From an uncultured Muribaculaceae bacterium (lineage in GTDB: Bacteria > Bacteroidota > Bacteroidia > Bacteroidales > Muribaculaceae), in NCBI GenBank assembly GCA_910586595.1, contig CAJUJB010000018.1:1-50884 (forward strand): a stretch of 50,884 nucleotides of DNA, in the 5' to 3' direction. Within the stretch, counting starts at the first letter, position 1. Each line of letters starts with the position of its first letter. Positions 9,128-18,570 of this stretch are shown piece by piece. The position numbers were made by a program, and so were the translations under genes. Below the pieces are notes generated by a model, which did not search any database, was not told the origin of the DNA, and saw only the letters and a list, made by a program, of their open reading frames with translations.

Positions 9128-9646
9128 TCAATAAGTGATGAGAGAAGTAACCTCGGCATCTTCAGGAAGAGCTGCGCGACCATTGAGGGCCGAAAGCTCG
9201 ATGATGAAGTTGATGTAGATTTTTTTCGGGTTAAGACTCTTGACAAGCTTGTAGGCAGCCGCCATAGTGCCTCCGGTAGCGAGTACGTCGTCGTGAAGAA
9301 CTACGATATCGTCGGGGCCAATCGCATCGCGATGGATTTCGATCACATCAGTGCCATATTCTTTGGCGTATTCCTGACGGATAGTATCTGCGGGAAGTTT
9401 GCCAGGCTTGCGGGCAGGCACGAAACCGGCTCCGAGCTCAAATGCGAGGATAGATCCACCGATGAAGCCACGCGACTCGATACCGACAACTTTTGTCACG
9501 CCTTTGTCGCGATAGAGCTGAGAGAGATCCCAACCGATGATGTGAAGTGCGCGCGGATCCTTGAATGCTGTGGTAAGGTCTTTAAAGAGAATACCCTTCG
9601 AAGGGAAGTCAACCACGTCGCGGATACGGGATTTAATGTATTCCAT
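9128..9646 (-). CDS. apt: Adenine phosphoribosyltransferase
   Basis: Purine salvage enzyme converting adenine and PRPP to AMP, cytoplasmic. It has 172 residues, the normal length. The PRPP-binding signature appears as VVLHDDVLATGGTMAAA near residues 118-134, and the N-terminal DFPSKGILFKD segment is typical of Apt. Lies 64 bases downstream of mnmG, with the parS site in the gap, and is followed by a strong terminator. Confidence 0.95.
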   Translation of the reverse strand: MEYIKSRIRDVVDFPSKGILFKDLTTAFKDPRALHIIGWDLSQLYRDKGVTKVVGIESRGFIGGSILAFELGAGFVPARKPGKLPADTIRQEYAKEYGTDVIEIHRDAIGPDDIVVLHDDVLATGGTMAAAYKLVKSLNPKKIYINFIIELSALNGRAALPEDAEVTSLITY

Positions 9647-9691
9647 GATTGCAGTTTTAAGTTATTGATTTTCTATTAATTGTTTCAAAAT

Positions 9692-9707
9692 TGTTTCACG
9701 TGGAACA
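9692..9707. other. parS-like ParB binding site
   Basis: The plus strand reads TGTTTCACGTGGAACA; its complement TGTTCCACGTGAAACA is identical, as I know it, to the Bacillus subtilis parS consensus, a 16-base near-palindrome centred on CACGTG. It lies in the intergenic gap between mnmG (gidA) and apt, not inside a gene. In many bacteria parS sites cluster near the replication origin and nucleate ParB for chromosome segregation. No parA or parB gene is in the window. Confidence 0.82.
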
Positions 9708-9710
9708 AGA

Positions 9711-11591
9711 CTATCGGTTCATGAGTAACAATAGAATGTTCACATCTGAAGGAGAAATACCGGGGATTCGGGAAGCGGCTCCGATTGTTGGAGGACGATG
9801 CCGGGCGAGCTTCTGACGGCCCTCTGTCGAGATAGATTTGAGAGAATCAAAATCGAGATTTTCGGGGAGACGGATTTCTTCAAGGCGGTGAAGTTTATCG
9901 GCGATCAGCTGCTCACGTGCGATGTATCCTTCGTACTTGATAAGAATCTCGGCAGCCTCCACAATTTCATCTATACGGTCGGAAGGAAGAGTGTCTATCA
10001 TCTGCCGGAGCGGCGATACATAAGCAGCGAGCAACTTCAAATTAAGCTGGGGGCGCTGCACGAGGTCGCGCAATTTAGTACCCTGCTTCAATTGAGAGGA
10101 AGCGACGCTGTCGAGCAATTCGGCTACTTCTGCAGGGTGTACCGTAAGCCTTGCAGCAAGCGCGATAAGCTCGTCGCGCAAGCGGCGTTTTTCCTCCATA
10201 AGCTTTACACGCTCATCGGAGGCAAGGCCGATCTTCTGGCCAATCGGGGTAAGCCTCATATCGGCATCATCCTGCCGCAGAAGTATGCGGTACTCGGCGC
10301 GGGAGGTAAACATGCGGTATGGTTCGTCGACACCTTTTGTAACAAGGTCATCAATCAAGACACCGATATAGGCCTGATCGCGGCCGAGGGTAAACTGGTC
10401 GCGGCCGAGAGCCCGGAGGGCTGCATTTGCACCAGCCACGAGGCCTTGCCCGGCAGCTTCTTCATAGCCGGTGGTACCGTTGATCTGGCCCGCAAAATAC
10501 AAGCCATCGACAAGTTTGGTTTCAAGAGTATGCTTTAGCTGCGTGGGGTCGAAGAAGTCATACTCTATTGCGTATCCAGCCCTGTAGAGCTGAGCGTCGG
10601 CCAATGCAGGAACCGTAGAGAGAGCCCGGATCTGGATGTCCATCGGCATCGACGATGAGAAGCCGTTGACATAGAATTCTGTGGTAGTCTCACCTTCGGG
10701 CTCAAGGAAGAGCTGATGCTCTGTCTTATCTGCGAAAGTGACGATCTTGGTCTCGATCGAAGGGCAATATCGGGGGCCGATACTCTGTATCTGCCCGTTA
10801 TACAGAGGAGAATCAGGCAAGCCCTGGCGAAGTATATCGCAGGTCTCGGCACTGGTATATACAATATAACACTCACGCTGGCGGAGATTGCTCTCTACGC
10901 CCGGCAGATATGAGAAAAGATGCTTAACATTATCGCCTGGCTGAGGCGTAGTCAAGTTAAAATCTATAGTGCGGCCATCAAGACGCACGGGTGTTCCGGT
11001 CTTCATACGGTCGGTAGAAAACCCTCTTTCCCGTAGCTGTTCTGTCAAACCATGCGCAGCGGGCTCAGAAATACGACCGCCCTCGAATGAAACACGACCG
11101 ATATGCATAAGACCGTTGAGGAATGTACCGTTTGTAAGCACAACCTGCGAGGCATGGAAGCTTGCGCCTTCAGATGTATGCACACCACCAAGAGAGCCGT
11201 CTTGATTAAATATCAACCGGTCTACACTACCCTGCCACATGCTGAGATTATCAGTATGCTCGAGTATGTCGCGCCATAAAGCCGAGAATTTATTTCGGTC
11301 GGCCTGTGCACGAGGGCTCCACATTGCGGGGCCTTTGCTGCGGTTGAGCATACGGAATTGAATGGCTGTGCGGTCGGTGACGATTCCCATCATACCGCCG
11401 AGCGCATCAATCTCTCTTACGATCTGGCCCTTTGCTATACCTCCTACAGCCGGATTACAACTCATCTGGGCGATCTTGTTCATATCCATAGTCACCAGCA
11501 GTGTGCGGGCTCCTATGCGCGCAGCTGCGTGTGCAGCCTCGCACCCGGCGTGCCCGGCACCCACAACTATCACATCAAAATCAAATTGCAT
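9711..11591 (-). CDS. mnmG: tRNA U34 carboxymethylaminomethyl modification enzyme MnmG (GidA)
   Basis: FAD-dependent enzyme that with MnmE modifies uridine 34 of certain tRNAs in the cytoplasm. It has 626 residues, normal length. The N-terminal dinucleotide-binding motif VVGAGHAGCEAA (about 10-21), the CNPAVGGIAKG signature (near 45-55) and the C-terminal helical tail ending AASRIPGISPSDV are all present. Follows ybeY by 24 bases and precedes apt, probably one transcript. The parS site begins just downstream of its stop codon, on the apt side. Confidence 0.97.
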   Translation of the reverse strand: MQFDFDVIVVGAGHAGCEAAHAAARIGARTLLVTMDMNKIAQMSCNPAVGGIAKGQIVREIDALGGMMGIVTDRTAIQFRMLNRSKGPAMWSPRAQADRNKFSALWRDILEHTDNLSMWQGSVDRLIFNQDGSLGGVHTSEGASFHASQVVLTNGTFLNGLMHIGRVSFEGGRISEPAAHGLTEQLRERGFSTDRMKTGTPVRLDGRTIDFNLTTPQPGDNVKHLFSYLPGVESNLRQRECYIVYTSAETCDILRQGLPDSPLYNGQIQSIGPRYCPSIETKIVTFADKTEHQLFLEPEGETTTEFYVNGFSSSMPMDIQIRALSTVPALADAQLYRAGYAIEYDFFDPTQLKHTLETKLVDGLYFAGQINGTTGYEEAAGQGLVAGANAALRALGRDQFTLGRDQAYIGVLIDDLVTKGVDEPYRMFTSRAEYRILLRQDDADMRLTPIGQKIGLASDERVKLMEEKRRLRDELIALAARLTVHPAEVAELLDSVASSQLKQGTKLRDLVQRPQLNLKLLAAYVSPLRQMIDTLPSDRIDEIVEAAEILIKYEGYIAREQLIADKLHRLEEIRLPENLDFDSLKSISTEGRQKLARHRPPTIGAASRIPGISPSDVNILLLLMNR

Positions 11592-11615
11592 AGTACGGAA
11601 TTTATGAGGAATAAA

Positions 11616-12053
11616 TCAACGTGCCGACATAGCACGCCAGATTGCGAGCGCGTCGTTTTCGGCACGTTCCATAATCTCACGCTCGCCTGGCCCCTTGTCA
11701 TTAATGCCGCAAAGGTGCAGCACTCCGTGAATAATCACACGAAGCAACTCCGATTCGTAAGGCAGCCCGAGACCTTCGGCATTTGTGCGGACGGTGTCGA
11801 GCGATATGAACATATCGCCACGAAGCATCGACCCCAGGCAATAGTCGAAGGTAATAATATCGGTATAATAATCGTGAGTAAGATACTGGCGATTGACCCT
11901 CAGAATCTCTTCGTCGTCACAAAATATGTAATTGAGGGTATGCGCAGTGCGGTTGTGCGATTGTGCAACTTGTGCAATCCACTGCTCAAGTTGTTGATAA
12001 TCAAGGGTTGGGCGTTCAACACCCGATGTTAACCACTGAAATGCGGGCGTCAT
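11616..12053 (-). CDS. ybeY: Endoribonuclease YbeY
   Basis: Metal-dependent rRNA maturation and quality-control nuclease, 145 residues. The zinc motif region reads HGVLHLCGINDK: the first two histidines match the family, while the third ligand position is occupied by the D-K form seen in Bacteroidetes homologues instead of the enteric D-H. First gene of the ybeY-mnmG-apt unit. A TATCTTTG -7 box is found just upstream (12079-12072, minus). Confidence 0.9.
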   Translation of the reverse strand: MTPAFQWLTSGVERPTLDYQQLEQWIAQVAQSHNRTAHTLNYIFCDDEEILRVNRQYLTHDYYTDIITFDYCLGSMLRGDMFISLDTVRTNAEGLGLPYESELLRVIIHGVLHLCGINDKGPGEREIMERAENDALAIWRAMSAR

Positions 12054-12071
12054 TGTTAGTCAATTGAGACG

Positions 12072-12079
12072 CAAAGATA
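12072..12079 (-). promoter_or_regulatory. -7 box ahead of ybeY
   Basis: Exact TAnnTTTG match (TATCTTTG on the minus strand) 19 bases ahead of the ybeY ATG. No convincing -33 element was found at the usual spacing. Confidence 0.45.
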
Positions 12080-12640
12080 CAAAATATTTTGGAATTACGA
12101 GCAGATAGTGACATCTACAGATTAAAAATTTATCAAGGGTGTAAAAATAAGGGGTATCGCATTATTTTTCAACCCAATAAGCTCCGGTGAGCCGCTCTGA
12201 GATTTCAAAATTTGCCTATCACTCGAATAACCGAGCGTAAAAATCGTTGTCTCGCGCGCCAATGACCACTCCCCTACCCTACCGCCTCGCCAAGAAAAAT
12301 TGTAGAGGATGTTAAATTCGGCGATTTTCTTCAGAGGCCACCTAGACGGTCATCTTACGATCATGATGAATTCCGAGTTCAACTAATAATTCCAATTTCT
12401 AAAAGAACCAATTGCAAAGGCAACTCCGACTCCTGATCTGACCCTAATTTATACAGGGTGGCTAATTTTGCATTAGCTGGCATAGGATTAATATTTTCCA
12501 GCCCGAGGTATCAGCACTGAAGAACCGTCCAATTTCTAAAAAAGGGGAGAGCCGACCCCAAAGTCTAAAAAAGGCTTAAGAAATATGGGCAAAATAGACA
12601 ATTGCATGGGCGAAAGTGTAAATAAATGAAAAAATATGCT

Positions 12641-12648
12641 TAACTTTG
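12641..12648 (+). promoter_or_regulatory. -7 box ahead of the TonB receptor operon
   Basis: TAACTTTG matches the Bacteroidetes TAnnTTTG -7 consensus exactly and would give a leader of about 80 bases. No clear TTTG lies 19-21 bases upstream, so confidence is limited. Confidence 0.42.
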
Positions 12649-12738
12649 CTGACTGAATCATTCTCTCACATATTACTGAGTTGCAAGTGTAATTATCATC
12701 ACATATAAACCATTTTTCTCACAATTTCCCTTAATGCA

Positions 12739-15468
12739 ATGAGACGACTTTTATCGTTTTTCAGCGTGCTCTGGCTCGCACAGGCAATAGCCTTCGCCGC
12801 CGGAGCCACCATCACATGTAAAGGTACGGTTGCAGACGAGGAAGGCGAGCCTATCATTGGCGCCAGCATCGTCATAACCGGAGGAAAGGCCCTCGGTACA
12901 ACCGATATCGACGGAGCCTTCTCTGTAAGCGTTCCCTCCGACACCCGTTCGCTCACCATAAGCTATGTGGGCTACAAAACACAGACCGTACCTGCCCGGG
13001 CGAATATGGGCACTATCACAATGGAGCCCTCAACCGAGCTGCTCAACGACGTGGTTGTGACTCAGTCGCTCGCACGAACCCGTCAGACCCCCGTGGCCGT
13101 ATCTCAGGTCAACAAGGCGGAGATTGACGTAAAACTCGGCACTCAGGAATTGCCTGAAATATTAAACACCACTCCCGGCGTATGGGCAACCAAAGACGGC
13201 GGCGGCTTCGGTGACGCGAAAATCAACATGCGCGGCTTCCAAAGCGCCAATGTGGCAGTGCTCGTAAACGGTATTCCGGTCAATGACATGGAAGGCGGAT
13301 GGGTATATTGGAGCAACTGGGCCGGCCTCGGCGACGTAGCCTCCAATATCCAGACCCAGCGCGGCCTAGGTGCAGCCGTTCTCTCGGCTCCCTCAATCGG
13401 CGGTACGATCAACATCACCACCCAGAGCCTCGATGCCGAGAAAGGCGGCAGCGTATGGTATGGCATGGGTAACGACGGCCTCAACGACATGGGCGTAAAG
13501 GTATCGACCGGTATGCTCAAGCACGGATGGGCCATCACAGTACTCGGCTCACACAAATGGGGCGACGGATACATCCAGGGCACCGATTTCACATCTTATA
13601 ATTATTTTGTAAATGTATCGAAGCGCATCAACGACGCTCACCAACTCTCTCTGACAGCCTTCGGTGCTCCGCAGACCCACAACAAACGCGGCAACAAAGA
13701 CGGCCTCTCGATCATCCAATATCAGACCTACGCCAAAGAAGTAATGGGCAACGAAAGCCCTTACCGCTATAATGCAACCTTCGGCTACGACCTTCAGGGC
13801 CAGGTACGCTCATCGAACCGCAACACCTATCACAAGCCCCAGGTGTCTCTGGCACATATCTGGCAGATCGATAAAAAATCTTCTCTCTCGACCACCATCT
13901 ACGCATCGCTCGCCAAAGGCGGTGGCTACAGCGGCCAGGGCCGTGGCACTTACAACGGAGTCAGCCTCTCAAATACCAGCTGGTACGGCGCAACCAACGG
14001 TGTTGCAAATACCCTCTTCCGCAACCCCGACGGTACATTCGCATACAACGAGATCCAGCTCATGAACCAGGCTTCAACCACCGGCTCAAACATGGTGATG
14101 TCGGAGTCAAACAATTCTCACAACTGGTTTGGCCTCATCTCTACCTATAACAACAGATTCTTCGATAATAAACTCAACTTCCTGGCGGGTATTGACCTCC
14201 GTTACTACGTTGGCCAGCACAATAATAAGATCATCGACCTCTACGATGGTGCATATTATATGGACGACAGCTCACGTAAAAACGTAAAGGCATACAATAA
14301 TGCCGCAGCGGCAGATCCCGATTGGGTATATGAGAAGCTCGGCGTGGGCGACATCGTCTACCGCGACTTCGAAGGCCGTACACAGCAGGAAGGCGCCTAT
14401 GTGCAGGGCGAGCTCAATCTCCTTGACAAGAAACTCAACCTCGTGCTGTCTGGCTCTCTGAGCAATACTGGTTATCAGAAAATCGACCGGTTCTACTATG
14501 ACGCTGAGCATGGCAAAACCGACTGGTATAACTTCCTCGGCGGAACAGTGAAATTCGGTGCGAACTACAACATCGACCGTCACAACAATGTGTTCGCCAA
14601 CGTTGGCTACATCAGCCGCGCCCCCTTCTTCGCTTATGGTGTCTTCCTCCAGCAGGCAACCTCGAATGCCACAAACCCCGACCCCGTAAACGAGAAGGTA
14701 TTCTCAGCAGAAATTGGCTATAACTTCCGCTCACGTTACTTCTCGGCAACCATCAACGGCTATTACACCAAATGGATGGACAAAACAGCCGTGCGCGGCG
14801 GCACAATCGAGCAAGGCACACACGCCGGCGACCGCTACGCCCTCAACCTTACCGGCGTTAACGCACGCCACATGGGTATCGAGATCAATGCCACTTATGC
14901 CCCCGTAAAATGGTTCGAGCTCACCGGTATGCTCTCCCTCGGCGATTATGTATGGGATAGTAACGCAAAAGGCTATTTCTACAACCAGCTCGGCGAACCT
15001 CTCAAAAATGCCGCCGGCGATCTCGCATCGGGCATCATGGCAGAAGATCATGCCTGGGGTATTCTCAACCAGAAGGGTGTGAAAGTCGGTGGCTCAGCCC
15101 AGACAACTGCCGCAATCGGAGTAACATTCCGCCCCTTCGAAGGCTTCCGTATCGGCGGCGACTGGAAAGTTTCAGACCGTAACTACTCCGACTATACGAT
15201 CAGCACACCGTCGTTCAACCAGGAAATCAACCTTGCCAAACCCTGGAGAATTCCCTGGGGAAATCAGCTTGACCTCAACGCATCGTATTCGTTCAAATTC
15301 GGAGGAGTCAACGCCACACTATACGGCAACGTCCACAACGTATTCAACTATAACTACGTGGTCGATGCCTGGAGCAATTCGGCAGAAGACGCCACATGGG
15401 AAAATATCTATGGCGTATTCTATTCCTTCGGCCGCACCTACTCTGTAAAACTCCGTGTCAAATTCTAA
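12739..15468 (+). CDS. TonB-dependent outer-membrane receptor
   Basis: Outer-membrane active transporter of 909 residues. A signal peptide (about 1-20, ending AFAAG) is followed by a carboxypeptidase-regulatory-like beta domain (about 24-95, GTVADEEGEPIIGASI), a plug domain (about 105-230) and a 22-strand barrel ending in an aromatic-terminated strand (SVKLRVKF). Takes an unidentified substrate into the periplasm using TonB/ExbBD energy. Followed after 13 bases by a lipoprotein gene, so the pair probably forms a receptor-lipoprotein complex, although the partner is not a recognisable SusD. The substrate is unknown; a cobalamin link through the downstream adenosyltransferase is weak because a terminator separates them. 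Confidence 0.93.
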   Translation: MRRLLSFFSVLWLAQAIAFAAGATITCKGTVADEEGEPIIGASIVITGGKALGTTDIDGAFSVSVPSDTRSLTISYVGYKTQTVPARANMGTITMEPSTELLNDVVVTQSLARTRQTPVAVSQVNKAEIDVKLGTQELPEILNTTPGVWATKDGGGFGDAKINMRGFQSANVAVLVNGIPVNDMEGGWVYWSNWAGLGDVASNIQTQRGLGAAVLSAPSIGGTINITTQSLDAEKGGSVWYGMGNDGLNDMGVKVSTGMLKHGWAITVLGSHKWGDGYIQGTDFTSYNYFVNVSKRINDAHQLSLTAFGAPQTHNKRGNKDGLSIIQYQTYAKEVMGNESPYRYNATFGYDLQGQVRSSNRNTYHKPQVSLAHIWQIDKKSSLSTTIYASLAKGGGYSGQGRGTYNGVSLSNTSWYGATNGVANTLFRNPDGTFAYNEIQLMNQASTTGSNMVMSESNNSHNWFGLISTYNNRFFDNKLNFLAGIDLRYYVGQHNNKIIDLYDGAYYMDDSSRKNVKAYNNAAAADPDWVYEKLGVGDIVYRDFEGRTQQEGAYVQGELNLLDKKLNLVLSGSLSNTGYQKIDRFYYDAEHGKTDWYNFLGGTVKFGANYNIDRHNNVFANVGYISRAPFFAYGVFLQQATSNATNPDPVNEKVFSAEIGYNFRSRYFSATINGYYTKWMDKTAVRGGTIEQGTHAGDRYALNLTGVNARHMGIEINATYAPVKWFELTGMLSLGDYVWDSNAKGYFYNQLGEPLKNAAGDLASGIMAEDHAWGILNQKGVKVGGSAQTTAAIGVTFRPFEGFRIGGDWKVSDRNYSDYTISTPSFNQEINLAKPWRIPWGNQLDLNASYSFKFGGVNATLYGNVHNVFNYNYVVDAWSNSAEDATWENIYGVFYSFGRTYSVKLRVKF

Positions 15469-15481
15469 GCTATAACAAGAC

Positions 15482-17467
15482 ATGAAAACAACATATATCC
15501 GCGCCTTCATCGCCCTCAGCCTCGCCGGAGCGCTGACTGCATGCGACGAGAACTCGTGGAACAACCACCTCGACGGATTCGAGGAAATGGAAAATGAGGC
15601 CATACCCAACGTGCAGACCCTCAGCTACACGCTCACGGCTGCCGACTATGCCACGATAGCCTCCAACAGCACCAACGTGGCTCTGGCCGGAGAAGAGGGC
15701 GCAGCCGCACTCAAAGCTTTAGGCACTCTGAAGCACTTCACTCAGGATGCGCCTGCATCGAAGTATGTTCCGGCTCTCCTCGGCAGCTCCTCATTCCCCT
15801 ACTTCACCCTCACCAACGGCTCTGCAATCAAAGTAAGCTGTATGGTTGCGCAGAACGAACCCGCCGAATATGTTTCGGCCCAATCCTTCCAGGAGTTTAC
15901 AATCACTCCCGACATGTACCGCGACGAGGTATGGGGTGGCGAAGATTATATCAACGCATTCGCACCCTCCAACACCCCGGCACAGAACATTCCTGCTCTG
16001 CTCCTGGATTACGTCGATGCCAACGACGGACTCAACTGCATCGTGAAGTATGAGATGGCAACTCAGGAACCCGTATTCGGAGGCGGCGGTGAAGCCCCCG
16101 CCGTACCGGTGGAAATATTCACAGAGTCGTTCACCGAAAGCCTCGGAGACTTCACTGTAGAAAACCCTGTTCTGCCAGAAGCCCTGAGCTTCGTATGGAC
16201 ATGGGGTGGCGCCAACTATGGTGCAAAAGCCTCGGCCTTCAAAGACAATATCAGCTACGCAACCGAATCATGGCTCATCTCGCCGGCAATAGATCTGAGC
16301 GTCTACACCGAACCCGTCCTGGCATTTGAGCACGTTGTCAACAAATTCCCCGATCTTGCCTTCGCCAAAGCCAACTGCACCCTCTGGGCCCGCGTTGACG
16401 GCACAAACACCTGGGAACAGGTAATCATACCTGAGTACAGCACCAATGACTCATGGTCGTTCGTTCCTTCGGGAGACATCGACCTCTCGGCATACGAGGG
16501 AAAAACAATCCAGCTTGGCTTCAAATACGTGAGCGAAGACGGAAAGTCGGGCACATGGGAGGTGAAAAATCTCACCCTCACCGGCATCGAAAGCTCCAAG
16601 AAGGTACAGGCCCGCTCAACTGTATATGTACCCACCGAGACCCTCAACGCTGTCTACACCTACGTTGACAACGCCTGGAAACCCGCAAGCCAGGCCGTAG
16701 CCCTCAATCCGGCCGACTATACAGCCATGGGCCAGAGCTATGCCAACCTTAGCGCAGCCGAGCCTTACCTGTCTACTTATCTGAAGGCTAATTACCCCTA
16801 CGCAGCCGCCGGCGCCATCAAATATGTATATTGGCTTAAATATGCATCCGGTGCAACCACCTACCAGTGCAGCCAGTATACCCTTGGCGAAGATGGCTCT
16901 TGGAAGCTTGACGACTTCGTGGTAGAAGACACCTATCAGTTCGTCAAAAACGACGGCGTATGGAAGTACAGCCCGAATGTCAATATCTCCCTACCCGCCG
17001 GCCGCAATCAGGAACTCAGCACGCTTTACTACCAGACCATCGTCGACTGGGTATTCGAGAATATCTGCAAACCTCTGGGCGACACCAGCATCAAGAGCGG
17101 TCTCTACTATGTATCGTCGTATGGCAACAATGAGTACTACTCCGGTGCATCAGCCTATCAAGGCAACGTAGACCTGCGCCCCGGCTCAGCGCAGGCTCAG
17201 TATCCGGCCGAATACGCATCGATGAGCGATGACGAGATCGTAGAACTGGAGAAAAACCGATTCTTCTACGAAACGCTGCCCGCAGCCCTCGAAATCATTC
17301 ACGCCGACGCAAAACCTGCCGACGGCGTACCTGTAGTCTACACCATCAATTTCGGAGTATACGATGGCTCCAAGACAACTTACTACGACGCAGTATATGA
17401 AGTTGCCGCACCCGGCAAATTCACTCCCGTATCCTGCTCGTGGTGGGAAAATGGCACTGGCAAATAA
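15482..17467 (+). CDS. Surface lipoprotein with choice-of-anchor-J-like domain
   Basis: A 661-residue predicted lipoprotein: the signal peptide ends in LTAC with C21 lipidated. Residues about 215-370 (from the ESFTESLGDFTVENP region to NLTLTG) form a beta-sandwich resembling the choice-of-anchor J / cleaved-adhesin fold that often binds glycans. The flanking regions (about 40-190 and 400-660) are not recognised. The gene starts 13 bases after the receptor stop and ends in a strong terminator, so it is the dedicated partner of that receptor. Probably surface-exposed and involved in capturing the ligand (inference). Confidence 0.8.
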   Translation: MKTTYIRAFIALSLAGALTACDENSWNNHLDGFEEMENEAIPNVQTLSYTLTAADYATIASNSTNVALAGEEGAAALKALGTLKHFTQDAPASKYVPALLGSSSFPYFTLTNGSAIKVSCMVAQNEPAEYVSAQSFQEFTITPDMYRDEVWGGEDYINAFAPSNTPAQNIPALLLDYVDANDGLNCIVKYEMATQEPVFGGGGEAPAVPVEIFTESFTESLGDFTVENPVLPEALSFVWTWGGANYGAKASAFKDNISYATESWLISPAIDLSVYTEPVLAFEHVVNKFPDLAFAKANCTLWARVDGTNTWEQVIIPEYSTNDSWSFVPSGDIDLSAYEGKTIQLGFKYVSEDGKSGTWEVKNLTLTGIESSKKVQARSTVYVPTETLNAVYTYVDNAWKPASQAVALNPADYTAMGQSYANLSAAEPYLSTYLKANYPYAAAGAIKYVYWLKYASGATTYQCSQYTLGEDGSWKLDDFVVEDTYQFVKNDGVWKYSPNVNISLPAGRNQELSTLYYQTIVDWVFENICKPLGDTSIKSGLYYVSSYGNNEYYSGASAYQGNVDLRPGSAQAQYPAEYASMSDDEIVELEKNRFFYETLPAALEIIHADAKPADGVPVVYTINFGVYDGSKTTYYDAVYEVAAPGKFTPVSCSWWENGTGK

Positions 17468-17489
17468 ATCGTTTCCATAAAGCAAGACA

Positions 17490-17532
17490 GGCACGCCTCA
17501 CTCCCCCCGGAGACAGGCGTGCCTTCTTTTTT
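17490..17532 (+). terminator. Terminator of the receptor-lipoprotein operon
   Basis: A 9-base stem (GGCACGCCT / AGGCGTGCC) around a 16-base loop, followed by TTCTTTTTTA. Intrinsic terminator 22 bases past the lipoprotein stop. Confidence 0.88.
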
Positions 17533-17596
17533 ATACAGCCCGTAAAATTTAAGGCCACGACAAGAGTTATATATAGTATAACACAAACCCCACATC

Positions 17597-18154
17597 ATGA
17601 AAAGCAACGTATACACCCGCACCGGAGACCTCGGCACCACATCTCTTGTAGGAGGCAAGCGCGTGGCAAAAAATAACGCGCGTCTGGAGGCCTACGGCAC
17701 CATAGATGAGGCAAACTCCTGGCTCGGCCTATTAGACGCGTCAGACGCGCTTCCAGAGGCCTCTCATGCCACTCTTCGCCGCGCTATGAACCATCTGTTC
17801 GACATCGGAGCGGCTCTGGCCACCGAACCGGAGTCGAAATGGCAACCGTCACCATTCCCTGAGTCGGCTGTAGCTGCGCTGGAAGCCGATATAGACGTCC
17901 TCGATGCACAGCTCCCGCGCCACAACCGCTTCGTCCTACCCGCCGGACATCCCGACGCAGCCAGGGCAAATATAGCGCGTACAGTAGTAAGACGAGCCGA
18001 GCGGAGAGCCATAGACCTCAATGCATCCGAAGCCCCTGTCGACCCCATAATTCTGCGATATATCAACCGACTGAGCGATTATCTCTTCGTATTGAGTCGC
18101 GCAATAAACTTTTTTAACGGCAAAGAAGAAATATTTTGGGAGAAATCTTGTTAG
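17597..18154 (+). CDS. Cob(I)alamin adenosyltransferase, PduO type
   Basis: Transfers the adenosyl group of ATP to cob(I)alamin to make coenzyme B12, cytoplasmic. It has 185 residues, normal length. The N-terminal ATP-binding motif TRTGDLGTTSL (about 7-17), YGTIDEANSWLG (about 36-47) and the C-terminal VVRRAER...INRLSDYLFVLSR motif are characteristic. It stands between two terminators with the DUF2795 gene downstream on its own promoter, so it is probably monocistronic. Confidence 0.95.
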   Translation: MKSNVYTRTGDLGTTSLVGGKRVAKNNARLEAYGTIDEANSWLGLLDASDALPEASHATLRRAMNHLFDIGAALATEPESKWQPSPFPESAVAALEADIDVLDAQLPRHNRFVLPAGHPDAARANIARTVVRRAERRAIDLNASEAPVDPIILRYINRLSDYLFVLSRAINFFNGKEEIFWEKSC

Positions 18155-18177
18155 AAACAAGAAAATAACTATCTTTG
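18147..18177 (+). promoter_or_regulatory. Promoter of the DUF2795 gene
   Basis: CTTG at 18147-18150, a 19-base spacer and an exact -7 box TATCTTTG at 18170-18177, 23 bases ahead of the ATG. The -33 element overlaps the 3' end of the adenosyltransferase gene. Confidence 0.68.
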
Positions 18178-18200
18178 CGCACTTTTAAAAACTCGACACT

Positions 18201-18422
18201 ATGTACTGGACACTTGAACTTGCATCTAAGCTTGAAGACGCGCCCTGGCCCGCAACAAAAGACGAACTCATTGACTACGCAATGCGCAGCGGCTCTCCCC
18301 TTGAAGTAATCGAAAACCTTCAGGAAATCGAAGACGAGGGCGACACATACGAGTCAATCGAAGACATCTGGCCTGATTACCCTTCTAAAGAAGACTTCCT
18401 TTTCAACGAGGACGAATATTAA
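18201..18422 (+). CDS. DUF2795-type small acidic protein
   Basis: A 73-residue acidic protein matching the DUF2795 pattern (LASKLEDAPWPATKDELIDYA...PLEVIENLQEIEDEGDTYESIEDIWPD region), common and conserved as a single-copy small gene in Bacteroidales. Function is unknown. It has its own strong-looking promoter and a strong terminator, so it is probably an abundant independent transcript. Confidence 0.85.
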   Translation: MYWTLELASKLEDAPWPATKDELIDYAMRSGSPLEVIENLQEIEDEGDTYESIEDIWPDYPSKEDFLFNEDEY

Positions 18423-18452
18423 GCCTCCTTCTAATATTTCGGAAAAAATATC

Positions 18453-18493
18453 AAAGGGTTGAGTGTTGCGTACCGCGACCGCTCAACCCTTTT
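18453..18493. terminator. Bidirectional terminator
   Basis: An 11-base stem AAAGGGTTGAG / CTCAACCCTTT with an 18-base loop. T-runs flank both arms, so it can end the DUF2795 transcript on the plus strand and the minus-strand accessory operon coming from the right. Confidence 0.85.
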
Positions 18494-18570
18494 TGCTTGC
18501 CCATTTTTGCGTTTTACAGCATCTTAAACAGGCGTAAAACTCACAACCTGAGTGTATAGGAACTTATTCT

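Larger units (their letters stand above)
12054..12738. other. 685-base intergenic region without a recognisable gene
   Basis: No credible ORF or known RNA was seen; the B12-riboswitch box was looked for and not found. Contents: the ybeY -7 box at the left edge, a 14-base direct repeat TCCAATTTCTAAAA at 12391-12404 and 12528-12541, a second perfect -7 box TAATTTTG at 12463-12470 overlapping a small hairpin (GCTAAT/ATTAGC), and TAACTTTG at 12641-12648 about 90 bases ahead of the TonB receptor. The last is the best candidate promoter for the receptor operon. Confidence 0.5.

Noticed and set aside
10565..10913. Overlapping ORFs on both strands within mnmG and other housekeeping genes
   Set aside because: They are shadows in other frames of strongly conserved genes, without promoters or protein signatures.
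12054..12738. Cobalamin riboswitch ahead of the TonB receptor
   Set aside because: The conserved B12 box and surrounding elements were not found, so a B12 link for the receptor is not supported.
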